From Pusillimonas minor (GTDB lineage: Bacteria; Pseudomonadota; Gammaproteobacteria; Burkholderiales; Burkholderiaceae_B): DNA of 64,000 nucleotides. A program made the translations under genes and the position numbers. This document shows positions 34,121-43,453 of this stretch, piece after piece (positions within the stretch are counted from its first letter, which is position 1; every line of letters starts with the position of its first letter). The notes beneath the pieces were generated by a model. It was not told the origin of the DNA, searched no databases, and saw nothing but the letters and a program-made list of their open reading frames with translations. Location: positions 186,001 to 250,000 of the forward strand of contig NZ_JACJUU010000002.1 in the NCBI RefSeq assembly GCF_014237865.1, given 5' to 3'.

Positions 34121-35437
34121 ATGGACTGGACGACAAACCTGGCCCTCTTGATGGGCACGATCGTGCTTTTAATGCTGATCGGACTACCCGTCGCCATGGC
34201 TTTTCTGGCCTCGAATGTTATTGGTGCCTTCCTGTTCATGGGTGGCATTGCGGGTATTGACCAATTGGCCCGAAACTCAATTGCTTCGGTGATTACCTTC
34301 TCACTCACACCAATACCCCTTTTTGTCTTGATGGGGGAAGTACTGTTTCAGACCGGCTTGGCACTCAAAGTCATCGACAGCTTTGATAGATTGATCTACC
34401 GAGTTCCAGCACGCCTTCCAATCATTTCGGTGGTTGCAGGGACAGCATTTTCGGCAGTCTCAGGGTCGACAATCGCAACTACGGCCATGCTCGGACGATC
34501 CATGACGCCTGTCATGCTGAAGAAAAAATACCACCCCAGTCTGGCCATGGGACCGATTATTGCGATTGGCGGTGTCGACATGCTGATTCCACCCTCTGCG
34601 CTAATCGTTCTTTTAGGTAGTCTTGCGAACATTTCAATTACTAAACTATTGTTCGCCGGGATTTTGCCGGGCGTGATACTCGCCAGTTTATTCGTACTTT
34701 ACATCCTGTTGCGCGCCAAAATTTCGCCATCGATGGTGCCCTCCGATGACATTGGCACTCGATATACCGGGTGGCAAAAGTACAAGCCGTTCGTAACCTA
34801 CGTACTGCCGTTAATGTCTATTTTCGCGGTAGTAATTGGCACCATGACCGGTGGTATCGCGACACCAACCGAGGCCGCCGCATTAGGAGCAGCAGCAACC
34901 ATCGTTTTGGCACTGACCTACCGCGCGCTAACGCTCTCCAACCTGCTTGCCTCCCTGAAAGGCACAGTTCATGTCTCGGGAATCATTCTTTTTATTATCG
35001 TCGGAGCCACCTCATTCTCCCAACTTTTAGGAATGTCAGGTGCCACAAACGGATTCCTGGGCATGATCAGCGAAATGAGCCTTAACACAACAACACTATT
35101 GATCATGATGATTCTGGTGTTAATTGTTTTAGGCTGCTTCGTTGATCAAATCAGCATGATGCTGCTTACGTTGCCATTTTTTATGCCCTTAGTACTTGCC
35201 GCAGACATCGATCAAATCTGGTTTGGCGTTTTATTTCTGATATCCATGCAAATGGGACTCATGACGCCCCCCTTCGGATTACTACTCTTCACCATGAAAA
35301 GCGTAGTACCGCCGTCAATATCTATAAACCAAGTATTCGCATCGGCAATGCCCTTCGTAATCATTGGCGTGCTGATGCTTGTCGCCGTATTCATGGTTCC
35401 CGGCATCGCCACTTGGCTCCCAGGGCTGATCGGCTAA
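34121..35437 (+). CDS. TRAP transporter large permease (DctM family), island copy
   Basis: A 438-residue polytopic permease. The start ATG at 34121 gives the usual DctM N-terminus; an earlier in-frame start at 33968 would overlap dctQ and add non-membrane sequence. Blocks such as PIPLFVLMGEVLFQTGLA, MLIPPSALIVLLGSLANIS and GLMTPPFGLLLF parallel the permease at 4929-6248. The codons are markedly A/T-richer than in that paralogue, consistent with acquisition in the island. Confidence 0.92.
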   Translation: MDWTTNLALLMGTIVLLMLIGLPVAMAFLASNVIGAFLFMGGIAGIDQLARNSIASVITFSLTPIPLFVLMGEVLFQTGLALKVIDSFDRLIYRVPARLPIISVVAGTAFSAVSGSTIATTAMLGRSMTPVMLKKKYHPSLAMGPIIAIGGVDMLIPPSALIVLLGSLANISITKLLFAGILPGVILASLFVLYILLRAKISPSMVPSDDIGTRYTGWQKYKPFVTYVLPLMSIFAVVIGTMTGGIATPTEAAALGAAATIVLALTYRALTLSNLLASLKGTVHVSGIILFIIVGATSFSQLLGMSGATNGFLGMISEMSLNTTTLLIMMILVLIVLGCFVDQISMMLLTLPFFMPLVLAADIDQIWFGVLFLISMQMGLMTPPFGLLLFTMKSVVPPSISINQVFASAMPFVIIGVLMLVAVFMVPGIATWLPGLIG

Positions 35438-35497
35438 TGCGCAGCATGCAACTTTTGTACTTCGCCCCCTTAAAACCAACCGCTTGAAGTAACCATC

Positions 35498-37003
35498 ATG
35501 ACACAGCACAAAACAAACCAGACCAACGAAGACCTATCCGCCCGAGTCCCTGCCATCATGCCGTCACAGCTCGGACATTATTGGGGGGGCGAATGGCATT
35601 TCTCGGCCGACAATGGCTTTATAGACTCTATCAATCCATCAACCGGCAAACTACTTGCATCACTACCCATTGCAAGCGATCAACAGGTAGATTTGGCGGT
35701 CAAAGCGGCAAGCAAAGCTTTCGAAAAGTGGCGTACCACACCACCACTTGAACGTGCGCGCCTTATGCGAAAAGCAGCCACACGGATCAGAGAGCATGCA
35801 GAAGACTTGGCTCTCTTGGATGCCGCCGACTGTGGCAATCCCGTTAAAGCCATGATCTTCGATGCAGAAATTGCCGCGACCCAACTCGAATACTTTGCGG
35901 GCCTTGTACTTGAAGTTAAGGGGGAAACCATACCTACAAGCAATGGGTCTTTGAACTACACGCAGCGGGAGCCACTGGGTGTAGTTGCCCGCATTTTCCC
36001 CTTCAACCACCCTTTTATGTTTGCCGGTGGCAAAATTGCAGCACCACTCGCCGCAGGTAACACTGTCGTTGTCAAACCTCCAGAGCAAGCGCCTTTATCC
36101 ACCATTAAGCTGATGGAACTGTTAGCCGACATTTTCCCTGCGGGGGTCCTAAACTGCGTTGTTGGCGACCGCAACACGGGCGCAGCACTTGTTGCCCATC
36201 CGGAGGTTGCGGCGGTAGGCCTGATTGGTAGCGTACAGGCCGGCCAGGCCGTACTGCGCGCAACCGCCACTGACATGAAGCGCACGCTACTTGAGCTGGG
36301 GGGTAAAAATGCAATGATCATTTATCCTGATGCAAACTTTGATCGAGCCGTAAGCGGCGCAGTACGCGGAATGAACTTCACATGGTGCGGCCAGTCTTGC
36401 GGATCAACCAGCCGGCTGTTTATTCATGAAAGCTTACATGACCAATTTGTCGAGGCTCTCATTCAAAAGATTCACCAAGAACACAAGCCAGGCATCGCAA
36501 CTAACCTCAACTCAACTATGGGCGCCCTGGCAAGCCCTGCTCAGTACCGACGCAGTCTTGAATACATTGAGATTGCGAAAGCCGAGGGGGCAACCCTGGT
36601 GTGCGGCGGCAAAAAACCCGACGATCCGGCGCTCAAGGACGGATACTTCATAGAGCCTACCGTATTTACCAACGTAACGCCAAACATGCGCATTGCCCAA
36701 GAAGAGGTATTTGGCCCCGTACTTTCTGTACTTAAATGGAATGATGAAGACGCCCTTATCAACGATGTAAACAGTACCGAGTTCGGCTTAACTGCATCAA
36801 TCTGGACGCGTAGTTTGGTGACTGCTCACCGGGCGGCAGCCAAAGTACAAGCTGGCTATGTCTGGGTCAACGACTGCTCATCACACTTTATTGGAGCACC
36901 TTTTGGGGGCTACAAACGCTCTGGCATTGGCAAAGAAGAATGTCTCGAAGAGCTGTATGAGTTCACGCAACTCAAAAATGTAAATGTGTCGATGATCGAC
37001 TAA
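35498..37003 (+). CDS. Aldehyde dehydrogenase, betaine-aldehyde-dehydrogenase-like, island copy
   Basis: An ALDH of 501 residues with N170 (FPFNHPFMF), E267 (LLELGGKN) and nucleophile C301 (WCGQSCGST). It is the last gene of the SDR-TRAP-ALDH unit. It may oxidise an aldehyde released by the class II aldolase-family protein or the SDR. It is only distantly similar to the aldehyde dehydrogenase at 13154. An in-frame ATG 20 codons later (PSQLGHYWGGEW) is a possible shorter start, as the ribosome site at 35498 is weak. It ends 30 bases before the alcohol-dehydrogenase remnant. Confidence 0.9.
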   Translation: MTQHKTNQTNEDLSARVPAIMPSQLGHYWGGEWHFSADNGFIDSINPSTGKLLASLPIASDQQVDLAVKAASKAFEKWRTTPPLERARLMRKAATRIREHAEDLALLDAADCGNPVKAMIFDAEIAATQLEYFAGLVLEVKGETIPTSNGSLNYTQREPLGVVARIFPFNHPFMFAGGKIAAPLAAGNTVVVKPPEQAPLSTIKLMELLADIFPAGVLNCVVGDRNTGAALVAHPEVAAVGLIGSVQAGQAVLRATATDMKRTLLELGGKNAMIIYPDANFDRAVSGAVRGMNFTWCGQSCGSTSRLFIHESLHDQFVEALIQKIHQEHKPGIATNLNSTMGALASPAQYRRSLEYIEIAKAEGATLVCGGKKPDDPALKDGYFIEPTVFTNVTPNMRIAQEEVFGPVLSVLKWNDEDALINDVNSTEFGLTASIWTRSLVTAHRAAAKVQAGYVWVNDCSSHFIGAPFGGYKRSGIGKEECLEELYEFTQLKNVNVSMID

Positions 37004-37032
37004 AACCACACGTTGAATCCTCTCTACAGCGT

Positions 37033-37077
37033 GATGAAAGGCTTCACACTATCAAACCAGTGGTGCGGATGGGGTAG
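37033..37077 (+). pseudogene. Remnant 3' end of an alcohol dehydrogenase gene
   Basis: In frame it reads DERLHTIKPVVRMG and a stop. The last nine residues are identical to the C-terminus of the alcohol dehydrogenase at 15759-16862. Upstream of 37045 the match is lost. The body of the gene is absent, so this is a displaced or acquired gene end rather than a gene. It marks the right edge of the island and abuts the ssb terminator. Confidence 0.75.
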
Positions 37078-37078
37078 G
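37048..37078 (+). repeat. Right direct repeat bounding the catabolic island
   Basis: The partner of 16833-16863: 28 of 31 bases identical, same orientation, about 20.2 kb away. The mismatches fall only on synonymous codon positions. Confidence 0.7.
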
Positions 37079-37105
37079 AGGGCACCCCTCGCCACATCGA
37101 CATAG

Positions 37106-37139
37106 AAAAGCCCAGCAATGCACTGCATGCTGGGCTTTT
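37106..37139. terminator. Bidirectional terminator between island edge and ssb
   Basis: AAAAGCCCAGCA / TGCTGGGCTTTT, a 12-bp perfect inverted repeat with a 10-base loop. T-runs on both strands suit termination of ssb (minus) and of rightward transcription out of the island. Confidence 0.85.
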
Positions 37140-37163
37140 GTACGACATTAGCTAAGGTAAACC

Positions 37164-37646
37164 TTAAAACGGAATATCGTCATCCATGTCGGCCAGGTTG
37201 GCTGCCGGCGCGGCTTGCGGTGCGGCCGGGCGTGGCGCTGCCGTGCGCTGCTGGCGAGGCGCGGGCGATTCAGACCCGAAGTCGGCCCCACCGCCCATAT
37301 CGCCGCCGTCGCGGCCGCCGAGCATTTGCATTTGCTCGGCAACAATTTCGGTGCTGTAACGATCGGCGCCGGTTTCTTTGTCTTGATATTTACGTGTCTT
37401 GATGCGGCCTTCGACGTAAATAGAACGGCCCTTTTTCAGGTACTCGCCGGCGATCTCGGCCAGGCGGTTGTAAAACACCACACGGTGCCACTCGGTTTCT
37501 TCGCGCTTCTCGCCGCTGTTGCGGTCTTTCCATTGCGACGTTGTGGCCAACGATACATTGCAAATGGCCACGCCTTCGGGGCTATACCGCACCTCTGGGT
37601 CGCGCCCCAGGTTACCCACCAAAATTACTTTGTTTACTGAAGCCAT
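37164..37646 (-). CDS. ssb: Single-stranded DNA-binding protein
   Basis: An SSB of 160 residues that coats single-stranded DNA in replication, recombination and repair. The OB fold spans about 1-110 ([42 protein letters not shown]). A Gly/Pro/Ala/Gln-rich linker and the conserved acidic tip DDDIPF, which recruits partner proteins, follow. It lies downstream of the MFS gene, near divergent uvrA, a common arrangement in this group. Confidence 0.97.
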   Translation of the reverse strand: MASVNKVILVGNLGRDPEVRYSPEGVAICNVSLATTSQWKDRNSGEKREETEWHRVVFYNRLAEIAGEYLKKGRSIYVEGRIKTRKYQDKETGADRYSTEIVAEQMQMLGGRDGGDMGGGADFGSESPAPRQQRTAAPRPAAPQAAPAANLADMDDDIPF

Positions 37647-37817
37647 CTAAACCCCCAATCAATAAATTTCACAGCGCCATTATCGTTGAATAGGCACCAA
37701 CGAAACAGCGAAATACGTAGTAGTGCGAACGCATATTTTTGTCTTGGCCCGGTACATTAAAGTTGCCCGGCCAGACAAGCCAAACCCGCTGATCCAAAGC
37801 CTCGCCCAAAACCCTGG

Positions 37818-39026
37818 TTACGCCCCGTTGCGAAAGCCACGCGCGGTTAGAAACCAGACAAAAGTCAGCACGGCGCACACCAAAAACACATACGACGTGT
37901 TACCTGCCGCAGCCAAAACCCCGCCCAGCGAAGCCCCGGCAAAAACACCCAGCGACTGCGCAGTATTGTAAAAACCAAGCGCCAAACCTTTGAACTCGGG
38001 GGGCGCTACGCGAGACACCAAAGATGGCTGCAAGGCTTCGAGCACGTTGAACGCAATAAAGAAACCAATAAGCAATGCCACCATGGACACGAACTGCTGG
38101 CTGGCCCAAGGCAAAAATGCCAGCACGACCACCAGGCCGGCCACGGCAATTTCCAGGGCGACTTTGTGCGCGCGCCGTGTCTCGGTATAAAACACCGCCG
38201 GCACCATCAGTACAAAAGACAGCAAAATCACCGGCAAGTACACTTCCCAGAGCCGGGACGAGTCATATCCCCCCAGCCGCGCCAAAATACCCGGCACCAC
38301 CACAAACATGGCCATCAGCACAAAATGCAGGCAAAACACGCCGAAATTCAAGCGCAGCAAATCGGTATGCCGCAGTACGTCGGACGCTTTGGCTTGCACG
38401 ATAGGCTGCATGGACTGCGGCGCGGCCGGCACCAAAAAGGCCGCAATCAACAAGCACACAAACCCCAGCAAACTTATCGCCCAGAACAGGCCCGACAGCC
38501 CGAACTCGCCCACAAGTACGGGCGACAACACCAGCGACACGGCAAAAGACACGCCGATCGACCCACCCACCATGGCCATGGCACGGGTGCGCACTTCCGG
38601 GCGGGTGGCGTCGGCAACCCAGGCCGTAATGGCCGCCGAAATAGCCCCAAGCCCCTGCAACACCCGCCCGGCAATAATCCAGTTAATGTCGGACGCCAGC
38701 GCGCACATCACCCCGCCGGCCACAAACAACGCCATGCCGGCCACAATAACGGGTCGTCGGCCGAAACGGTCTGACGCCATACCTAACGGTATTTGCAAAA
38801 ACGCCTGGGTTAGCCCATAGGCACCCAGCGCAAGCCCTACCTTGGCGGCATCGTTGCCCCCGGGAATAGACAATGCAGCCACGGCAAACACCGGGGTCAA
38901 CAAGAACAGCCCCAGCATGCGCGAGGCAAATAAAAGGGCCAGCATGATGCTGGCTTTACGCTCGGTGGCGGTCAGTTTCAGCTTGACCCGCGGCGGTTTA
39001 ACCGTTGCGGCACCAGAGTTAGCCAT
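37818..39026 (-). CDS. Major facilitator superfamily transporter
   Basis: A 402-residue membrane protein with twelve predicted spans and the MFS loop motif between TM2 and TM3 ([16 protein letters not shown]). The short polar N-terminus ends at [15 protein letters not shown]. It resembles multidrug / sugar-efflux-type MFS proteins. The gene is divergent from uvrA (66-bp gap) and lies 171 bases upstream of ssb on the same strand. Substrate unknown. Confidence 0.88.
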   Translation of the reverse strand: MANSGAATVKPPRVKLKLTATERKASIMLALLFASRMLGLFLLTPVFAVAALSIPGGNDAAKVGLALGAYGLTQAFLQIPLGMASDRFGRRPVIVAGMALFVAGGVMCALASDINWIIAGRVLQGLGAISAAITAWVADATRPEVRTRAMAMVGGSIGVSFAVSLVLSPVLVGEFGLSGLFWAISLLGFVCLLIAAFLVPAAPQSMQPIVQAKASDVLRHTDLLRLNFGVFCLHFVLMAMFVVVPGILARLGGYDSSRLWEVYLPVILLSFVLMVPAVFYTETRRAHKVALEIAVAGLVVVLAFLPWASQQFVSMVALLIGFFIAFNVLEALQPSLVSRVAPPEFKGLALGFYNTAQSLGVFAGASLGGVLAAAGNTSYVFLVCAVLTFVWFLTARGFRNGA

Positions 39027-39092
39027 AAATACTCATTTAATAAAGACGGGCACAGCGCGTTATAGTAGCAAGTTAGCCTTCGAAACACCTGA

Positions 39093-41948
39093 ATGGACCA
39101 GATGGACGCAATTCGCATCCGGGGCGCCCGCACCCACAACCTCAAAAATATCTCAGTCGACCTGCCCAGACACCAGCTTGTTGTGGTCACCGGGCTGTCG
39201 GGTTCGGGGAAATCGTCGTTGGCATTCGATACCTTGTATGCTGAAGGGCAACGGCGCTACGTCGAAAGTTTGTCGGCCTACGCCCGGCAATTTTTGCAAT
39301 TAATGGACAAACCCGATGTCGATCTGATCGAGGGGCTGTCGCCTGCAATTTCTATCGAACAAAAGTCGGCCGGGCATAACCCGCGCTCGACGGTGGGGAC
39401 CATTACAGAAATTCACGACTATTTGCGTCTATTGTACGCGCGAGTCGGCACGCCTTATTGCCCCGACCACGGGCTGCCGCTGCAAGCGCAAAGCGTCAGC
39501 CAGATGGTCGACAAGGTTTTAACCTGGCCCGAGGGCACACGACTGGCCATTTTGGCGCCGCTGGCACGCGCACGCAAAGGCAGCTTCGAAGATGAATGCG
39601 CCGGGCTGCAGGCCCAAGGCTTTGTGCGGGTGCGCGTCGATGGCGACATGGTCGAAATCGACCAGCTTGGCCCTCTGAAGAAAACCGAGAAACATAGTGT
39701 CGATGTCGTCATCGACCGCATCAAGATCAAACCGGAAAGCCAGCAGCGCCTGGCCGAGAGTTTCGAAACGGCCCTGAACCTGTCAGACGGCCGGGTCATT
39801 GCACTCAACATGGACTCTGGCGAAGAGTCGGCCTTTTCAAGCCGGTATGCCTGCCCGGTCTGCCAGCACAGCCTGACCGAACTCGAGCCGCGTCTGTTCA
39901 GTTTCAACAACCCGGTTGGTGCCTGTCCGCGTTGCGACGGCCTGGGCCATGTCGATTTTTTCGACCCCAAACGTGTGGTGGCTTTCCCCGAACTCAGTCT
40001 GGCCGGCGGCGCGATTGCCGGCTGGGACCGTCGCAATGCCTTCACCCATGCCCTGCTGGCCAGCTTGGCCGCGCATTACCAGTTCGACATCGACACACCT
40101 TTCGAAACACTGGACGAGCGTCTACAGCACATTGTGCTGTACGGGTCGGGTGATGAGGAAATCGGCTTTTTCTATATCAATGAAAAAGGCCGCAGCAGCG
40201 TCAAAAAACACCCTTTCGAAGGCGTCATTCCCAATCTTGAACGGCGCTGGCGCGAGACCGACTCCAGCGCCGTACGCGAAGAACTGGGTAAATACCGTCA
40301 CACACAAACCTGCCCCAGCTGCCACGGCTCGCGTCTGCGACCCGAGGCACGTAACGTACTGATCGGACACGAAATCGGCGAAGCACAGCGCGTAGGCCGC
40401 GCCATTTACGAAGTAGAAGCGCTGCCGCTGTCCGACTGCCTGGCGTGGTTCCAGGCGTTGCAACTCTCGGGCGCCAAAAAAGAGGTTGCCGACCGTATCG
40501 TGCGCGAAATTGAAGCCCGCCTTCAATTTCTGAATAACGTGGGGCTGAGCTACTTGTCGCTTGACCGCAGCGCCGACACTATTTCGGGCGGCGAGGCGCA
40601 GCGCATCAGGCTGGCCAGCCAGATTGGTTCCGGCCTGACCGGCGTCATGTACGTACTCGACGAACCTTCCATTGGCCTTCACCAACGCGACAACGATCGC
40701 CTTATTGCCACGTTGCAGCACTTGCGCGACTTGGGCAACAGCGTCATTGTGGTCGAACACGACGAGGACATGATTCGCGCCGCTGACTTTGTACTGGACA
40801 TGGGGCCAGGCGCGGGCGAGCATGGCGGTCAGGTCGTCGCCAAAGGCACCCCGCAAGCCCTGGCAGCCGATCCAGCCTCACTGACCGGTCAATACCTGAC
40901 TGGCGCAAAAAAAATCGCTATCCCGCAACGCCGGCCCGTTGACCCCGAAGGCACATGGCTGAAAGTGCTGGGTTGTACGGGCAACAATCTTAAATCCGTC
41001 GACCTGGCCATCCCGGCCGGCCGCCTGGTGTGTATTACCGGCGTATCGGGGTCGGGCAAATCCACCCTCATCAATGACACGCTCGCCACCGCAGTAGCGC
41101 GCGATCTGCACCGCGCGCAAACCGAGCCCGCGCCATTCAGCCACCTCGAAGGGCTGACGCATTTCGACAAGATCATCAATGTCGACCAAAGCCCCATCGG
41201 GCGCACCCCTCGCAGCAACCCGGCCACCTACACCGGCATGTTCACGGCGATTCGCGAGCTATTTGCCGGCGTGCCCGAATCGCGCACACGCGGCTATGAC
41301 CCCGGCCGGTTTTCATTTAACGTCAAAGGCGGGCGGTGCGAAGCGTGCCAGGGCGACGGCGTCGTCAAGGTCGAAATGCACTTTTTGCCCGACATGTATG
41401 TGCCATGCGACGTCTGCAAAGGCGAACGTTACAACCGCGAAACGCTCGACATCCGCTACCGGGGGCGCAATATCAGCGAAGTACTGAGCCTGACAGTGGA
41501 GCAGGCGCTTGAATACTTCGATGCCGTGCCCACCATCGCGCGCAAGCTCAATACCCTTATTGATGTCGGGCTGTCGTATTTGCGCCTGGGCCAAAGTGCA
41601 ACCACGCTTTCGGGCGGCGAAGCGCAACGCGTCAAGCTTTCGCTTGAGCTATCTAAGCGCAGCACCGGCAAAACCTTGTATATTCTCGACGAACCCACTA
41701 CCGGCCTGCATTTTCACGACATTGCCCTGCTGCTCAAGGTACTTCAGCAGTTGGTTGATGCGGGGAACACCGTAGTTGTTATTGAACATAACCTCGACGT
41801 CATCAAAACCGCCGACTGGCTGGTTGACATGGGGCCCGAAGGTGGCAATGGCGGGGGCCGCATTGTGGCGCAAGGCACCCCCGAAGACATCGCGGCACAC
41901 CCGGAAAGCCACACCGGCCGTTACCTGGCACCGCTTTTAAAACGATAA
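39093..41948 (+). CDS. uvrA: Excinuclease ABC subunit A
   Basis: The damage-recognition ATPase of nucleotide excision repair (951 residues). Both ABC modules are complete: Walker [14 protein letters not shown] near residue 30 and [13 protein letters not shown] near 650, with signature [16 protein letters not shown] in the second half. Zinc-finger cysteines occur in [13 protein letters not shown] ... CPRCDG and in [16 protein letters not shown] ... [10 protein letters not shown]. An in-frame ATG at 39102 gives the usual [16 protein letters not shown] start and may be the true one. The SET-domain gene follows after six bases. Confidence 0.98.
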   Translation: MDQMDAIRIRGARTHNLKNISVDLPRHQLVVVTGLSGSGKSSLAFDTLYAEGQRRYVESLSAYARQFLQLMDKPDVDLIEGLSPAISIEQKSAGHNPRSTVGTITEIHDYLRLLYARVGTPYCPDHGLPLQAQSVSQMVDKVLTWPEGTRLAILAPLARARKGSFEDECAGLQAQGFVRVRVDGDMVEIDQLGPLKKTEKHSVDVVIDRIKIKPESQQRLAESFETALNLSDGRVIALNMDSGEESAFSSRYACPVCQHSLTELEPRLFSFNNPVGACPRCDGLGHVDFFDPKRVVAFPELSLAGGAIAGWDRRNAFTHALLASLAAHYQFDIDTPFETLDERLQHIVLYGSGDEEIGFFYINEKGRSSVKKHPFEGVIPNLERRWRETDSSAVREELGKYRHTQTCPSCHGSRLRPEARNVLIGHEIGEAQRVGRAIYEVEALPLSDCLAWFQALQLSGAKKEVADRIVREIEARLQFLNNVGLSYLSLDRSADTISGGEAQRIRLASQIGSGLTGVMYVLDEPSIGLHQRDNDRLIATLQHLRDLGNSVIVVEHDEDMIRAADFVLDMGPGAGEHGGQVVAKGTPQALAADPASLTGQYLTGAKKIAIPQRRPVDPEGTWLKVLGCTGNNLKSVDLAIPAGRLVCITGVSGSGKSTLINDTLATAVARDLHRAQTEPAPFSHLEGLTHFDKIINVDQSPIGRTPRSNPATYTGMFTAIRELFAGVPESRTRGYDPGRFSFNVKGGRCEACQGDGVVKVEMHFLPDMYVPCDVCKGERYNRETLDIRYRGRNISEVLSLTVEQALEYFDAVPTIARKLNTLIDVGLSYLRLGQSATTLSGGEAQRVKLSLELSKRSTGKTLYILDEPTTGLHFHDIALLLKVLQQLVDAGNTVVVIEHNLDVIKTADWLVDMGPEGGNGGGRIVAQGTPEDIAAHPESHTGRYLAPLLKR

Positions 41949-41954
41949 GGCACC

Positions 41955-42437
41955 ATGGCAAAAGATACGCCGGTCTGGCATAAGGTCAAGCAATCGAAAA
42001 CGCATGGCAACGGCGTATTTGCCGCCCGCAATATCCCCGAAGGCACGTGTATTTTTGAATACACAGGGCAAAAAATATCGCCCGAAGAGGCCGACGAACG
42101 CCACCCGACCAACCCGGAAGACCCGTTTCATACCTTCTTTTTTGCGCTAAGCAGCGGCAAGGTCATTGACGGCGGCGTGCGCGGCAACGACGCCAAATGG
42201 ATCAACCACTCGTGCGCCCCCAACTGCGAGGCGCAAGAAAACGAAAAAGGCACACGGGTATACATTGTGGCCCTGCGCGACATCAAGCGTGGCGAAGAAC
42301 TTTTTTACGACTATGGCCTGGTGCTTGACGGCCGCCTGACCAAAAAACGCAAGCTGGAATACCAATGCCTGTGTGGTAACGACAACTGCCGCGGCACCAT
42401 GCTGGCCTTAAAGACCAAAACAAAAAAAGCTGCTTGA
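41955..42437 (+). CDS. SET-domain protein, putative protein-lysine methyltransferase
   Basis: A compact 160-residue SET domain. Seen: the SAM-binding HGNGVFA (18-23), the pseudoknot NHSC (84-87, KWINHSCAPNCEA), the catalytic-Tyr block GEELFYDYG (113-121), and a post-SET-like cysteine cluster CLCGNDNC (138-145). SET proteins methylate lysine side chains using S-adenosylmethionine. A bacterial target cannot be named. The C-terminus is lysine-rich (LKTKTKKAA). It begins six bases after uvrA, so the two are probably cotranscribed. Its stop overlaps the left end of the amn 3' remnant. Confidence 0.88.
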   Translation: MAKDTPVWHKVKQSKTHGNGVFAARNIPEGTCIFEYTGQKISPEEADERHPTNPEDPFHTFFFALSSGKVIDGGVRGNDAKWINHSCAPNCEAQENEKGTRVYIVALRDIKRGEELFYDYGLVLDGRLTKKRKLEYQCLCGNDNCRGTMLALKTKTKKAA

Positions 42438-42484
42438 ACGCGGCCTATATGGCGCTGCGCAACTTGCGCGAGTGCAGACGTTCG
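42433..42484 (-). pseudogene. Decayed 3' end of an AMP nucleosidase gene (left boundary repeat)
   Basis: Matches 48299-48350, the end of amn, at 44 of 52 bases in the same orientation, with a 23-bp exact core (42458-42480). Read on the minus strand it gives ERLHSRKLRS-A-I then a TAG where amn has GAG, followed by AAFK. Fourteen of 17 codons agree and three of the changed codons are silent. It is a gene end without a gene. Confidence 0.7.
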
Positions 42485-42508
42485 CTACAGCGCCACGACA
42501 ACGCCTGA

Positions 42509-43318
42509 TTACGGCGCTGGCGCTGAAATGGTCAGGTAATACCTGACCAACTCACTTCGAAAACTGATTTGCAGGCGTTCGAAAGCGCGGTTGCGGTATG
42601 TTTTGATGGTAGGCAGCTTCAAACCCAGATCTGTCGCAATGCCTTCGTAGCTCATCCCCAGAACAGTCCTGGCGACAACATCGAGCTCTCGCTCGGTGAG
42701 GTCGGGGCGATGGGTTTCGAAGCTGCGCCGAACTGAACCAAGCGATAACGGGTTACCCAAGGCCACTGCACGCGGGTACAGCAACAAATGCCGATGCACA
42801 GACGCCAGCAACGATGGTGCGATGGTCTCGAAGGCGGCCAGCTCGCGATCGGTGAAAAAACCCTGGCCGTTGTAACGGTACAGATTTAGCGCAAACACCG
42901 TGTCGCGCGACTGCGGCTCAACAACCGACAAACGCTCGCTCATGTCGAATTGACGGTAGACCTTGTCGCGGTGGGCCCGGGTTGGAATTTCTTCAGCCGT
43001 CAGGTGGGTAATAAGCGGGCCAGCGGCTTTAACGTCAGTAACGGCAAAGGTACGATCGGCCAGATGGGGGCCTGAAAGGTAGGCCTGCCAACTGCCTGTT
43101 GTGGTGTCTTTGCGATGATAGGTACCCGACAAAAACATGCGAGGCTCGTCGCCGCCAATGCGGTACACAGACCAGCAACCGACCGGTATAACGCGGTTGA
43201 CCTGGTGTAGAACCCGTTGGGAAAAATCGCCCTCGCCAATAGCGGCAACAATATTGGCCACGGCCTCGCTGGTCGGGTCGGGGCCCGAAGCCACGCCGCC
43301 AAGACTCCATGCTCGCAT
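42509..43318 (-). CDS. LuxR-family (HTH) transcriptional regulator
   Basis: A 269-residue protein with a C-terminal LuxR/NarL-type HTH at about 207-260 (LTERELDVVARTVLGMSYEGIATDLGLKLPTIKTYRNRAFERL). The N-terminal part, about 1-190, is an unassigned sensor-like region without receiver aspartates or an obvious autoinducer-binding pattern. It is divergent from the binding-protein / acyl-CoA synthetase operon and probably controls it. An AGAGGAGA box supports the ATG at 43318. Confidence 0.85.
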   Translation of the reverse strand: MRAWSLGGVASGPDPTSEAVANIVAAIGEGDFSQRVLHQVNRVIPVGCWSVYRIGGDEPRMFLSGTYHRKDTTTGSWQAYLSGPHLADRTFAVTDVKAAGPLITHLTAEEIPTRAHRDKVYRQFDMSERLSVVEPQSRDTVFALNLYRYNGQGFFTDRELAAFETIAPSLLASVHRHLLLYPRAVALGNPLSLGSVRRSFETHRPDLTERELDVVARTVLGMSYEGIATDLGLKLPTIKTYRNRAFERLQISFRSELVRYYLTISAPAP

Positions 43319-43348
43319 CCTGATCTCCTCTGCCCCTTCGGGGGCTTG

Positions 43349-43437
43349 TCATCTTCTGGGATGACAGCGTTTTTGCTTTTACTTGTTAGTGTAGTGCGTC
43401 GTACATAAAAGAATAGCAAAACAACAAAACGTTGTTT
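43349..43437. promoter_or_regulatory. Inverted repeats in the LuxR-type / binding-protein divergent region
   Basis: Two dyads: GTCATC-N6-GATGAC (43349-43366, wait-free perfect 6-bp arms starting at g43348) and AAACAAC-N5-GTTGTTT (43419-43437, perfect 7-bp arms). The second lies just ahead of the ribosome site of the gene at 43454, where a bound regulator would block expression. Either could be the operator. Confidence 0.4.
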
Positions 43438-43453
43438 ACCAGGAGACTTAGAC

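Larger units (their letters stand above)
16863..37050. mobile_element. Putative catabolic genomic island inserted at the 3' end of an alcohol dehydrogenase gene
   Basis: About 20 kb lying between two copies of an alcohol dehydrogenase 3' end. The enclosed genes have visibly lower G+C and more A/T-ending codons than uvrA, ubiA or glcB outside; single 60-base rows sampled at 33301 and 34261 give 43% and 50%, against 65% at 41281. The content is a coherent phthalate-like catabolic set with its own regulators and transporter. No integrase, transposase or tRNA target is seen, so the mobility mechanism is unknown. Without the internal 6,598-bp duplication it would be about 13.6 kb. Confidence 0.55.

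Noticed and set aside
37033-37077. Chance similarity to the alcohol dehydrogenase end
   Set aside because: 28 of 31 identical bases in the same orientation, with all mismatches at silent codon positions, is not expected by chance.
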